Shown here piece after piece: positions 8,688 through 15,652 of a stretch of DNA of 64,000 nt. The DNA comes from Qipengyuania soli. Lineage in GTDB: Bacteria; Pseudomonadota; Alphaproteobacteria; Sphingomonadales; Sphingomonadaceae. The notes below the pieces were generated by a model. That model made no database searches. It saw only the letters and a program-made list of their open reading frames with translations, and was not told where the DNA came from. Every line of letters starts with the position of its first letter. The stretch's first letter is position 1. The stretch lies in contig NZ_CP064654.1 in the NCBI RefSeq assembly GCF_015529805.1, forward strand, positions 620,001 through 684,000, written 5' to 3'. Position numbers and translations under genes: made by a program.

Positions 8688-9319
8688 CGGGAGGCGTCCT
8701 TTTCGAAGAGGAGGGTGAGGTAGCGCTTGAGGTGCATCAGGCTTTCACGCGCCATTGCGGCGGCGCGTTCATCGGTCTCCTGGGTCTTGGCGAGGATGAA
8801 GGCGCCCTGGATGACGACCTGCATGTGGATCGACAGGCTGCGCGGGTCGGCATCGATCCCGTATTTCGACACCGCTTCGGCGAAGTCGCCGACGAACAGG
8901 TCGGCATTGCCGAGAATCGAGTCCGCGCAGGCCGCGCGGATCGGCTCGCTCGATCGGAAGCCTTCCTGGATCATCGTTCCGGCAACGCAGCTGAAACTTT
9001 CGGTCGGGCCGCCGACTAGCGCGATGCGCAAGTCGAGATACCCGAGGATGCGTTCCAGCGGGTCATCGATCTGGCGATAGGGAGCATCGTCGAAGAAGCC
9101 CGAAGTCGACGTGCTCCAGTAGCGGGCAAGTTCGACGCCAAGAGCCTCCTTCGAATCGAAATGATGGAAGAAAGCGCCTTTGGTGACGCCCGCCTCTTCG
9201 CACAGCTCACCTACCGAGGTGGCAGCAAACCCCTGTTTGCGGATCAGCCGGACACCGGCCTCGAGCAGTTTGTCGCGAGCGTTTTGGGGCGCAGGCCGGA
9301 AAGGGCGGTTGGGTATCAC
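8684..9319 (-). CDS. TetR/AcrR family regulator leading the VOC/GST operon
   Basis: A helix-turn-helix is clear near the N-terminus (FAATSVGELCEEAGVTKGAFFHHFDSK) and the rest is a ligand-binding domain. The frame is open up to an ATG at 9376 with another at 9331, but the promoter elements at 9327-9355 put the transcript start near 9320. I therefore choose the GTG at 9319, giving about 211 residues and a possibly leaderless message. The product probably represses its own operon through the 26-bp palindrome. The start is the weak part; the family call is firm. Confidence 0.85.
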   Translation of the reverse strand: MIPNRPFRPAPQNARDKLLEAGVRLIRKQGFAATSVGELCEEAGVTKGAFFHHFDSKEALGVELARYWSTSTSGFFDDAPYRQIDDPLERILGYLDLRIALVGGPTESFSCVAGTMIQEGFRSSEPIRAACADSILGNADLFVGDFAEAVSKYGIDADPRSLSIHMQVVIQGAFILAKTQETDERAAAMARESLMHLKRYLTLLFEKDASR

Positions 9320-9325
9320 GCGACC

Positions 9326-9355
9326 CACCATACCAACCGGTTGGTATGGTGCCAA
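9326..9355 (-). promoter_or_regulatory. Promoter with TetR operator filling the -35/-10 spacer
   Basis: Bases 9326-9351 form a perfect 26-bp palindrome built on ACCATACCAACC and its complement. Read on the minus strand, TTGGCA (9355-9350) and TATGGT (9332-9327) are separated by 17 bases, the ideal sigma-70 spacing, and the palindrome covers the spacer, the -10 and one base of the -35. A dimeric TetR repressor sitting here would exclude RNA polymerase. The first in-frame start after the expected transcription start is the GTG at 9319. Confidence 0.75.
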
Positions 9356-9396
9356 GGCGCTTGCGACGAAGCGCACGAAAATGGCGTCGGATCAAT

Positions 9397-10239
9397 CTAT
9401 TGCCGAAACGCCCAGCGCAGCGTCTTGCCCGCACCCCAAGTCGCTGCGCGGGCCGGAATGCCCCCGAGTCCCGGGCGTTCGAGGCCAAGCATGGACCGCG
9501 CAAATGGCGGCAATAGGGCAATGGACTCGGCCATGATGGCCTTTTGCAGGGCGACCGGCGCACCCTCTGGCCTGATCGCGACGACGAATTGCGCGACCTC
9601 GCGCGCCTCGGGGCTGGTTCGCAGGTCGTCCCGCAATTCACGAAATACTGCTTCGGCCTCGCGCCGGTTAGTCGGGACAGGATCGGCGCCCAATGCAGCG
9701 GCGATTAAAGCGAACTGGCGATAGTATTCGTCCTGCTCGTGGCCGGGCATGTCCGGGCGCACGTGGCGCAAGTAAGCCGCAAGGAAGCTGGTCGCTTCCG
9801 CGACATGGACCCAGGCGAGGGTGCGCGGATCGCGCGCGGAATAGGGCGTGCCGTCGGGCAGGGTGCCGTTGACAGAGGAGTGGATGCGATTAACCCGCTC
9901 GATCGCCTGCATCGCGATGTCGCGCTGGGCGAAAGTCGTGTCCGTGATGAAATGCGCTGTCCGGCTGAGCCGGCCATGCATGTCCTCGCGGAAGTTGGAG
10001 AAGTCGAGCACGCCCTGCAAGGCATGGGGGTGGAGCATCTGCAGGAACAGGCTGCGGATTCCGCCGACCATCATCCCGATGATGTCCGCGTGAACCATCC
10101 GGATCGGGCTGTCACGCTCGAACAGGGCATCGTCGGACGACTGTCTCGGCGTTGCAGAGGCGTCGCCCTCATTGAAGGCTGCGCGGACGTTGCCCACTAT
10201 CCGCTGGCGTAGAAATTCGAGGGGGTCTGGGCGACTCAC
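9397..10239 (-). CDS. Oxygenase MpaB family protein (DUF2236)
   Basis: The conserved DUF2236/MpaB core is present: RMVHADIIGMMVGGIRSLFLQMLHPHALQGVLDFSNF, with HPHA, then FITDTTFAQRD, and AWVHVAEATSFLAAY in the middle. Members include the latex-clearing-protein relatives and fungal MpaB; most bacterial ones are uncharacterised haem-type oxygenases. I start at the GTG at 10239 (280 residues, SRPDPLEFLRQRIV) because the extra residues from the ATG at 10287 do not resemble the family. It is on the same strand as, and upstream of, the TetR operon, but the operon has its own promoter. Confidence 0.82.
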   Translation of the reverse strand: MSRPDPLEFLRQRIVGNVRAAFNEGDASATPRQSSDDALFERDSPIRMVHADIIGMMVGGIRSLFLQMLHPHALQGVLDFSNFREDMHGRLSRTAHFITDTTFAQRDIAMQAIERVNRIHSSVNGTLPDGTPYSARDPRTLAWVHVAEATSFLAAYLRHVRPDMPGHEQDEYYRQFALIAAALGADPVPTNRREAEAVFRELRDDLRTSPEAREVAQFVVAIRPEGAPVALQKAIMAESIALLPPFARSMLGLERPGLGGIPARAATWGAGKTLRWAFRQ

Positions 10240-10292
10240 ACTGCCAATATAGGCTTGGCGCGCCCGCGATAAATCCCTAGGCCGCAAGCGCG

Positions 10293-11288
10293 ATGAACAA
10301 GATGCAGAACACGAATATCGACGTCAGCGGCAAGACGCTGATGGATGGTCCGGACCGCATGGTGAAGGTGCGCGAGGTCTTCGGCATCGATGTCGATTGG
10401 GAAGTGCCCGCCTTCTCGCTGAAGGACGAGCGCGTTCCCGAGATCGATCCCGAATACGTCTTCGATCCCGACACGACTCTGGCGATCCTCGCCGGTTTTG
10501 CTCACGATCGCCGCGTGATGGTCCAGGGCTATCACGGCACGGGCAAGTCGACGCATATCGAACAGGTCGCGGCGCGCCTGCGCTGGCCTTGCATCCGCAT
10601 CAACCTCGACGCGCACATCAGCCGTATCGACCTCGTCGGGCGCGACGCCATCGTCCTGCGCGACGGGTTGCAGGTGACCGAATTCCGCGAAGGCCTGCTG
10701 CCGTGGGCACTGCAGCATCCGGTGGCGCTGGTGTTCGACGAATACGACGCGGGCCGCCCCGACGTGATGTTCGTGATCCAGCGCGTTCTGGAACAGCGCG
10801 GCAAGCTGACCCTGCTCGACCAGAACCGCGTGATCCACCCCGATCCCTATTTCAGGTTGTTCGCCACCGCGAACACGGTCGGGCTAGGCGACACATCCGG
10901 CCTCTATCATGGCACGCAGCAGATCAACCAGGGCCAGATGGACCGCTGGAACATCGTGGTCGGCCTCAATTACCTTCCCGCCGACACTGAGCAGAAGATC
11001 GTCGAGGGCAAGGCACCGGACGTCGATCCAAGGGTTTTGGCCGACATGGTCAAGGTTGCGGACCTGTCGCGCCAGGGCTTCATCAATGGCGACATATCGA
11101 CGGTGATGAGCCCGCGCACGGTCATCACATGGGCCCAGAACTACGAGATCTTTGGCAACATCGGTTTCGCTTTCCGCGTCTCCTTCCTCAACAAGTGCGA
11201 CGAGGAAGAACGCATGCTGGTGGCGGAATATTACCAGCGCGTCTTCGGAGAGGATTTGCCGGAAAGCGTGGTCGGACGGTCGTCGTAG
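10293..11288 (+). CDS. cobS: Cobaltochelatase subunit CobS
   Basis: 331 residues, full length for CobS, the AAA+ motor subunit of aerobic cobaltochelatase (CobN-CobS-CobT), which inserts cobalt into hydrogenobyrinic acid a,c-diamide. Walker A is GYHGTGKST at 79-87; Walker B is [10 protein letters not shown]; an arginine-rich sensor region follows. CobT normally follows cobS, but here the next gene is a penicillin-binding protein, so cobT must lie elsewhere or be absent. No cobalamin riboswitch is visible in the 53 bases upstream. Confidence 0.93.
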   Translation: MNKMQNTNIDVSGKTLMDGPDRMVKVREVFGIDVDWEVPAFSLKDERVPEIDPEYVFDPDTTLAILAGFAHDRRVMVQGYHGTGKSTHIEQVAARLRWPCIRINLDAHISRIDLVGRDAIVLRDGLQVTEFREGLLPWALQHPVALVFDEYDAGRPDVMFVIQRVLEQRGKLTLLDQNRVIHPDPYFRLFATANTVGLGDTSGLYHGTQQINQGQMDRWNIVVGLNYLPADTEQKIVEGKAPDVDPRVLADMVKVADLSRQGFINGDISTVMSPRTVITWAQNYEIFGNIGFAFRVSFLNKCDEEERMLVAEYYQRVFGEDLPESVVGRSS

Positions 11289-11320
11289 TGGGCGGTTAAG
11301 CTGCAACCCTCTATGCATGG

Positions 11321-11342
11321 CTGTGTTGTTAGTATAACACAG
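11321..11342 (+). promoter_or_regulatory. Hairpin immediately upstream of the PBP start
   Basis: CTGTGTT (11321-11327) and AACACAG (11336-11342) are perfect 7-base inverted arms around an 8-base AT-rich loop, ending 6 bases before the ATG at 11349. The only Shine-Dalgarno-like bases (AGTAGG) overlap the right arm, so the stem could hide the ribosome site; it could equally be a protein operator. There is no T run after it, so it does not look like a terminator for cobS. Confidence 0.4.
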
Positions 11343-11348
11343 TAGGCA

Positions 11349-13526
11349 ATGGGCGTTTTCGATACTTTCAGGCGCAAGCGCGACACGGACGCAGGCTTCG
11401 AGCCGCACCGGGGATACTACGCGCTGCACGACTCGCTCGATTACGACGACTGGGACGACCGCCTGGACCGTCTCGACGATGCTGTGCGCTTCGAGGAAAA
11501 GCGTCGCCAGCGCTGGTGGCAGCGGGAATATTGGCGTGGTCGGCGCAAGCGTTGGTGGGCGGTGCGTATCGCCGCTGGCCTGGTCGGACTTTTCATCGTG
11601 CTTTTCGCATGGCTCGCCATCACGGCACCGCTCAACAAGTCGTTGCAGCCGATCGCTGCGCCGCAAGTCACCTTGCTGGCCGCTGACGGCACGCCGATCG
11701 CGCGAAACGGAGCGATTACCGACGAACCCGTTGATGTCTCGAAACTCCCACCTCACGTCATCGAGGCCTTCATGGCAATCGAGGACAGGCGTTTCTACGA
11801 CCATTGGGGTGTAGATCCGCGGGGCATAGCGCGTGCGGCATTCACCGGTACCGGCGGCGGAAGTACCATTACCCAGCAGCTTGCCAAGTTCACATTCCTT
11901 TCTCCCGAGCGAACTTTGACGCGCAAGGCTCGCGAGGCGATGATTGCCTTCTGGCTGGAGGCCTGGCTGACCAAGGACGAAATCCTCGAGCGCTACCTTT
12001 CGAATGCATACTTCGGTGACAACGTTTACGGCCTGCGCGCGGCAAGCCTGCATTACTTCTATCGCCAGCCGGAAAAGCTGCGACTGAACCAGGCGATCAT
12101 GCTCGCGGGCCTGGTTCAGGCGCCTTCGGCCTACGCACCCACGCGTCACTATGACCGTGCCGTCAAGCGCATGGGCATGGTCACCAACGCCATGGTCGAC
12201 GCCGGCTACCTCACCAAGGCCGAGGCGCGCCAGGTGCGGCCGCCGTCACTCGATGTTCGGATGCGTAACAACCTGCCGACAGGAACGTATTTTGCCGACT
12301 GGGCGCTGCCCGAAGCACGCAAGGTGACCGAGGGCGGCTATGACCGCCAGACCCTCACAACCACACTCGACAGCAGGCTCCAGAACATTGCCCGTCGGGT
12401 CACCCAGCGTGCTCCCCTGGGCAAAGCCCAGGTCGCTCTCGTCGCGATGCGGACCAATGGCGAGGTCGTGGCGATGATCGGCGGCAAGGACTACGCCAAG
12501 TCACCATTCAATCGTGCGACGCAGGCGAGGCGGCAACCGGGATCGACCTTCAAGCTGTTCGTCTACCTCGCGGCGCTGCGGGCCGGGTGGGAGCCCGACG
12601 ACCTGATCGACAACTCCGAGATAACGCAAGGGAGTTATCGGCCCAAGAACTCGCGCGGGCGCTACTCTCCAACACTGACGCTGGAGCAGGCTTTTGCGCA
12701 GTCTTCCAACGTGGCGGCGGTGCGCCTGCTGCAAGAGGTCGGTAGCGACAAGGTCATCGCCACTGCACGCGATCTCGGCGTGACGTCTCCGCTCGACAAG
12801 GGCGATCCCACCATGGCGCTCGGTACGAGCACGATGACGCTTCTGGAACTGACCTCGGCTTACGCTGCGGTCGCGGCAAATGCCTATCCGGTTGAGCCGC
12901 ATGCTTTCGCCAAGCCTGAGCGCAACTGGTTCGAAAACCTTGTGGACGGCCCGTCGAGCTTCTCGCGGTCTACCCATGACGAAATGGAACAACTTCTGCG
13001 CGCGGCCATCAACAGCGGGACAGGGAAGGCAGCAATGTTGAGCGGTCCCAATTTCGGCAAAACAGGCACAACGCAGGACAATCGCGATGCGCTGTTCGTG
13101 GGCTATGCAGGCGATCTGGTCGTGGGCGTGTGGATCGGCAATGACGACAATACGCCGTTGCAGGGTGGCATTTCCGGTGGCGGACTGCCCGCTCGCATCT
13201 GGCGCGACTTCATGACACAGGCATTGGGCGTCCAGTCGACGCCGCAAAGCAATCCGGACGAGAATGCGGATCCCGGCGGCCCCATCGAACCGCTCGACGT
13301 ACCTGATCTTGAAGACATTCCACTTGGGGATGGTACGTCTCGACTACGTGTGCGGGACGGCACGGCCGTGCTCTCCACCGAAATCGACGGCATCCCGGTT
13401 GAAATCGAGGTCGGCGATCAGGGGGTCGTCGTCGACGAGGCTGCCATCGAGGAAGCGCGACGCCGTGCTGCCGAGGAAGCCGCGAGGGCGATCCGGCGCC
13501 GAGAGGAAGAAATCGTACCGAACTAG
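11349..13526 (+). CDS. Class A penicillin-binding protein (transglycosylase/transpeptidase)
   Basis: 725 residues. A charged cytoplasmic N-terminus rich in Asp, Arg and Trp (1-70) leads to one membrane segment at about 72-92. The GT51 glycosyltransferase follows with EDRRFYDHWGVD (145-156) and GGSTITQQLAKF (170-181). The transpeptidase has S399-x-x-K402, SSN at 452-454 and KTG at 571-573, so both activities look intact. It polymerises and cross-links peptidoglycan in the periplasm (PBP1A-like). The last 40 residues form an unusual acidic/Arg-rich helix (EEARRRAAEEAARAIRRREE). The stop overlaps the convergent thioesterase stop. Confidence 0.92.
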   Translation: MGVFDTFRRKRDTDAGFEPHRGYYALHDSLDYDDWDDRLDRLDDAVRFEEKRRQRWWQREYWRGRRKRWWAVRIAAGLVGLFIVLFAWLAITAPLNKSLQPIAAPQVTLLAADGTPIARNGAITDEPVDVSKLPPHVIEAFMAIEDRRFYDHWGVDPRGIARAAFTGTGGGSTITQQLAKFTFLSPERTLTRKAREAMIAFWLEAWLTKDEILERYLSNAYFGDNVYGLRAASLHYFYRQPEKLRLNQAIMLAGLVQAPSAYAPTRHYDRAVKRMGMVTNAMVDAGYLTKAEARQVRPPSLDVRMRNNLPTGTYFADWALPEARKVTEGGYDRQTLTTTLDSRLQNIARRVTQRAPLGKAQVALVAMRTNGEVVAMIGGKDYAKSPFNRATQARRQPGSTFKLFVYLAALRAGWEPDDLIDNSEITQGSYRPKNSRGRYSPTLTLEQAFAQSSNVAAVRLLQEVGSDKVIATARDLGVTSPLDKGDPTMALGTSTMTLLELTSAYAAVAANAYPVEPHAFAKPERNWFENLVDGPSSFSRSTHDEMEQLLRAAINSGTGKAAMLSGPNFGKTGTTQDNRDALFVGYAGDLVVGVWIGNDDNTPLQGGISGGGLPARIWRDFMTQALGVQSTPQSNPDENADPGGPIEPLDVPDLEDIPLGDGTSRLRVRDGTAVLSTEIDGIPVEIEVGDQGVVVDEAAIEEARRRAAEEAARAIRRREEEIVPN

Positions 13527-13927
13527 TCAGCCATGAGGACATTCATGACCGCAGTGGCGATGGGCCGTGCGGGATCGTCCTGCCATGCCTCAACGGTGAT
13601 ATTGGCACTGCGGCGCCCGAGTTTGGTTATCCGTCCCTTGGCGAAGCTCGTCCGGCTCTTGCCCGCGGCGAGGTATTGAACGGTGATGTTGATCGGCTTG
13701 AGCATGGCGTCGCGACCCAGTCGCTCCAGTTCGGCGCGTAGCACGGCATAGCCCGCCGTCTCGAGCAACCCGCCGGTTGCACCTCCGTGATAGTGTTCGG
13801 GGCGCCCTTCTACAGTTTCGTCGAAATCGACCCGCATGACGGGCACACCCGCGTCCCAGCCATCATGCGTGATGCCGAGCGACCGCGCGTAGGGCGTCAA
13901 GGCGACGATCTGCTCCTGCTCAGGCAT
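13523..13927 (-). CDS. PaaI family thioesterase
   Basis: 134 residues with the hot-dog fold signature HYHGGATGGLLETAGYAVLRAEL, matching the HGG...D/E active-site helix of PaaI-type acyl-CoA thioesterases, then ITVQYLAAGKSRTSFAKGRI. Substrate unknown. It overlaps the preceding thioesterase by 8 bases, so the two form a pair that may act as partners or on related acyl-CoAs. Confidence 0.9.
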   Translation of the reverse strand: MPEQEQIVALTPYARSLGITHDGWDAGVPVMRVDFDETVEGRPEHYHGGATGGLLETAGYAVLRAELERLGRDAMLKPINITVQYLAAGKSRTSFAKGRITKLGRRSANITVEAWQDDPARPIATAVMNVLMAD

Positions 13928-14378
13928 CGTGCATCACCCGCGTGTTGGGAGCAATCTTCATGAAGACGGCCTGGATGTGGGCGACTGGGTCGTCGATGTC
14001 GCCATCGTGGGCGACACCGCGGACGAATGCGGCGCTGCGGGTGACGCGATAGCACTGCGAGCGCCCGAAGACGGCTGCACCCTCGCGGGCGGGGCGAACA
14101 TAATCCACGCGAAGGTCCAGCGTCGCGATCGCGGTGAAATCATCCATCGCCCGCCAGATCGCCATGCCGCTCGCCATGTCCATCAGGCTGAGGATCGGGC
14201 CCGATGCCAAGACGCGCTGGCCCTCTTCTCCGAGCAAATCCTCACGCCACGGTAACTCGAGCTCAACCCAGTCCTCGCCATGGTCGGAATATCTGAGGCC
14301 GAGCCAGCCGGAATGGCCCCTGCTGACGAAGAACGGCGTCGCGGCACGGGGATCGAATTTGCGTGGCTGGTCGGTCAT
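13920..14378 (-). CDS. PaaI family thioesterase
   Basis: 152 residues. The hot-dog helix reads ASGPILSLMDMASGMAIW, followed by IATLDLRVDYVRPAREGAAVFGRSQCYRVTRS, the usual second half of the fold. The HGG motif is replaced by ASGP, as in several divergent PaaI members, so activity is less certain than in the neighbour. It is the first gene of the pair and diverges from the 51-residue peptide gene at 14512. Confidence 0.87.
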   Translation of the reverse strand: MTDQPRKFDPRAATPFFVSRGHSGWLGLRYSDHGEDWVELELPWREDLLGEEGQRVLASGPILSLMDMASGMAIWRAMDDFTAIATLDLRVDYVRPAREGAAVFGRSQCYRVTRSAAFVRGVAHDGDIDDPVAHIQAVFMKIAPNTRVMHDA

Positions 14379-14511
14379 TCATGCCGCGATAGCCACGGGT
14401 TCCCGCAGCTTACAATGTTTTAATTTCAAGCGCGGCGAGGGACAGGCCAGCAGTGCCCCGGGCGGGCGTGGACAAGGGGTCGTGGCCCGCCGGTACTAGG
14501 GAAGCAAAAAC
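14379..14511. promoter_or_regulatory. Divergent control region of thioesterase pair and peptide cassette
   Basis: This 133-base gap holds an AT-rich core (about 14413-14431) in otherwise very GC-rich DNA, where promoters for both directions are likely. Nearer the peptide start, GGCGGGC (14461-14467) and GCCCGCC (14485-14491) can form a stem in the leader RNA. AGGGAAG at 14498-14504 is the ribosome site, 7 bases before the ATG at 14512. No -35/-10 pair is good enough to name. Confidence 0.4.
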
Positions 14512-14667
14512 ATGAATCTGCCCAAGATCGACATCGCCAGCCTGCCCGGCATTGACCAGGTAACCGGCCTGTTCGGAAGCCTCGTCGCCAGCGGCGGCAA
14601 GATGGACGACACAGTCGTGGTCGTCATGGTCTATGTCTACGACACGACCGGCGGCAATCTTTTCTGA
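14512..14667 (+). CDS. Small 51-residue peptide heading an unknown three-gene cassette
   Basis: An ATG with a proper ribosome site (AGGGAAG, 7 bases upstream) opens a 51-codon frame. The N-terminal part reads MNLPKIDIASLPGID, with a GLFGSLVASGGK middle. The C-terminal 21 residues are very hydrophobic and aromatic (MDDTVVVVMVYVYDTT, then GGNLF). There is no signal peptide and no cysteine. It ends 13 bases before the next gene. The leader-plus-distinct-tail layout resembles a modified-peptide (RiPP) precursor, but I recognise no family and this is an inference from shape and context. Confidence 0.65.
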   Translation: MNLPKIDIASLPGIDQVTGLFGSLVASGGKMDDTVVVVMVYVYDTTGGNLF

Positions 14668-14680
14668 GGCCCAGGGCGCG

Positions 14681-15652
14681 ATGCAGACCAACGAAGCATT
14701 GCGTGCGCTGCGCGGGGATGTCCCCGCGCAGCATCGGGCGCAAAAGGCGATGGAGAAGGTGGTTGCTGACTGGCGCTCGTCCGGTTTGGGGGGCGCGGCA
14801 AGGGACGAGCTGAAGCGCTTTGGCGAGGGAGCGGAATGGAAGGACTGCCCCACCCTTGTCCAGCTGATCGGGGACCATGCCATGGCAACGGCTCTTGTGA
14901 CGCCGTTGATCGAAGGCATCGCAGCGGCATTGCGCGACCACCCCTTTGGTCATGTGCCGTTTCGCCACCAGCTGTCGGACGGGGTTGCGATGTTGCAGCT
15001 GATCCAGGCTGGCCCAGCCGTCGTGACCCTGCTCGCATATGGCGAAGAGGCAGCCGTACCTGCTCCCGAGACAGTTTCGTTTTCCGACGTCGAGCGGCAT
15101 GAGATCGTGCTTTCGGGTGCCGCAGACCTGCGCATTGCCGAACTCATCCAGGAAACTGGCACCCATGCTGCCATCGATTGCAGTCCGCGACGTGTGGTCG
15201 AGGGCGAACCGATGCATTTCCCGCCCGATGTTGCCCGGATTGCCGAGAAGATCCACGGGCAGATGGTGGTGCTGAGAGTGGCGCGATCGCCGCTTCAGCC
15301 TCGTCCTTCACGGGCATTTCGCCTTGACGACGGTTCTTTGGTGCACCGTGCCAGCGGGGACAGGGGCGAGAGCCGGCGCGAGATCGCGATGGCGGTGCTC
15401 GGACGAATGGGACGCCACGACGCGGCACCACTTCTTGCCGAATTGGCGCGCGAAGGCAGCGATCATTTTCGCTGGCAGGCATTGCGCGAATGCATCGCGC
15501 TCGACAGCGCGACAGGCTTTGCCGCGCTCACCGAATGCGCCAATGCCACCGACGACGCGCTGGCCGGCCACGCGGGTGCCCTGCGCGCCCACCTCGTCGA
15601 AGCCTATCCGCAACTCGCGGGCCTGAAGGAGAGCGTGCCATGCCCCGTGTAA
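14681..15652 (+). CDS. Uncharacterised protein with HEAT-like C-terminal repeats
   Basis: 323 residues from the ATG at 14681; an in-frame ATG at 14633 lies inside the peptide gene and is less likely. I recognise no catalytic motif. The C-terminal third (about 230-315: REIAMAVLGRMGRHDAAPLLAELA, then HFRWQALRECIALD) reads as paired alpha helices of the HEAT/ARM type. The middle (about 95-225) looks beta-rich with HQLSDGVAMLQLI and HEIVLSGAADLRI. HEAT-like domains usually bind peptides or proteins, so it may present the upstream peptide to the next gene's product. It overlaps that gene by 13 bases. Confidence 0.75.
   Translation: MQTNEALRALRGDVPAQHRAQKAMEKVVADWRSSGLGGAARDELKRFGEGAEWKDCPTLVQLIGDHAMATALVTPLIEGIAAALRDHPFGHVPFRHQLSDGVAMLQLIQAGPAVVTLLAYGEEAAVPAPETVSFSDVERHEIVLSGAADLRIAELIQETGTHAAIDCSPRRVVEGEPMHFPPDVARIAEKIHGQMVVLRVARSPLQPRPSRAFRLDDGSLVHRASGDRGESRREIAMAVLGRMGRHDAAPLLAELAREGSDHFRWQALRECIALDSATGFAALTECANATDDALAGHAGALRAHLVEAYPQLAGLKESVPCPV

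Noticed and set aside
10240..10292. Possible cobalamin riboswitch upstream of cobS
   Set aside because: The divergent gap is only 53 bases, too short, and has no B12-box sequence.
10884..12149. 421-codon minus-strand frame opposite cobS and the PBP gene
   Set aside because: It crosses the intergenic region between two clear plus-strand genes and has no recognisable motifs.
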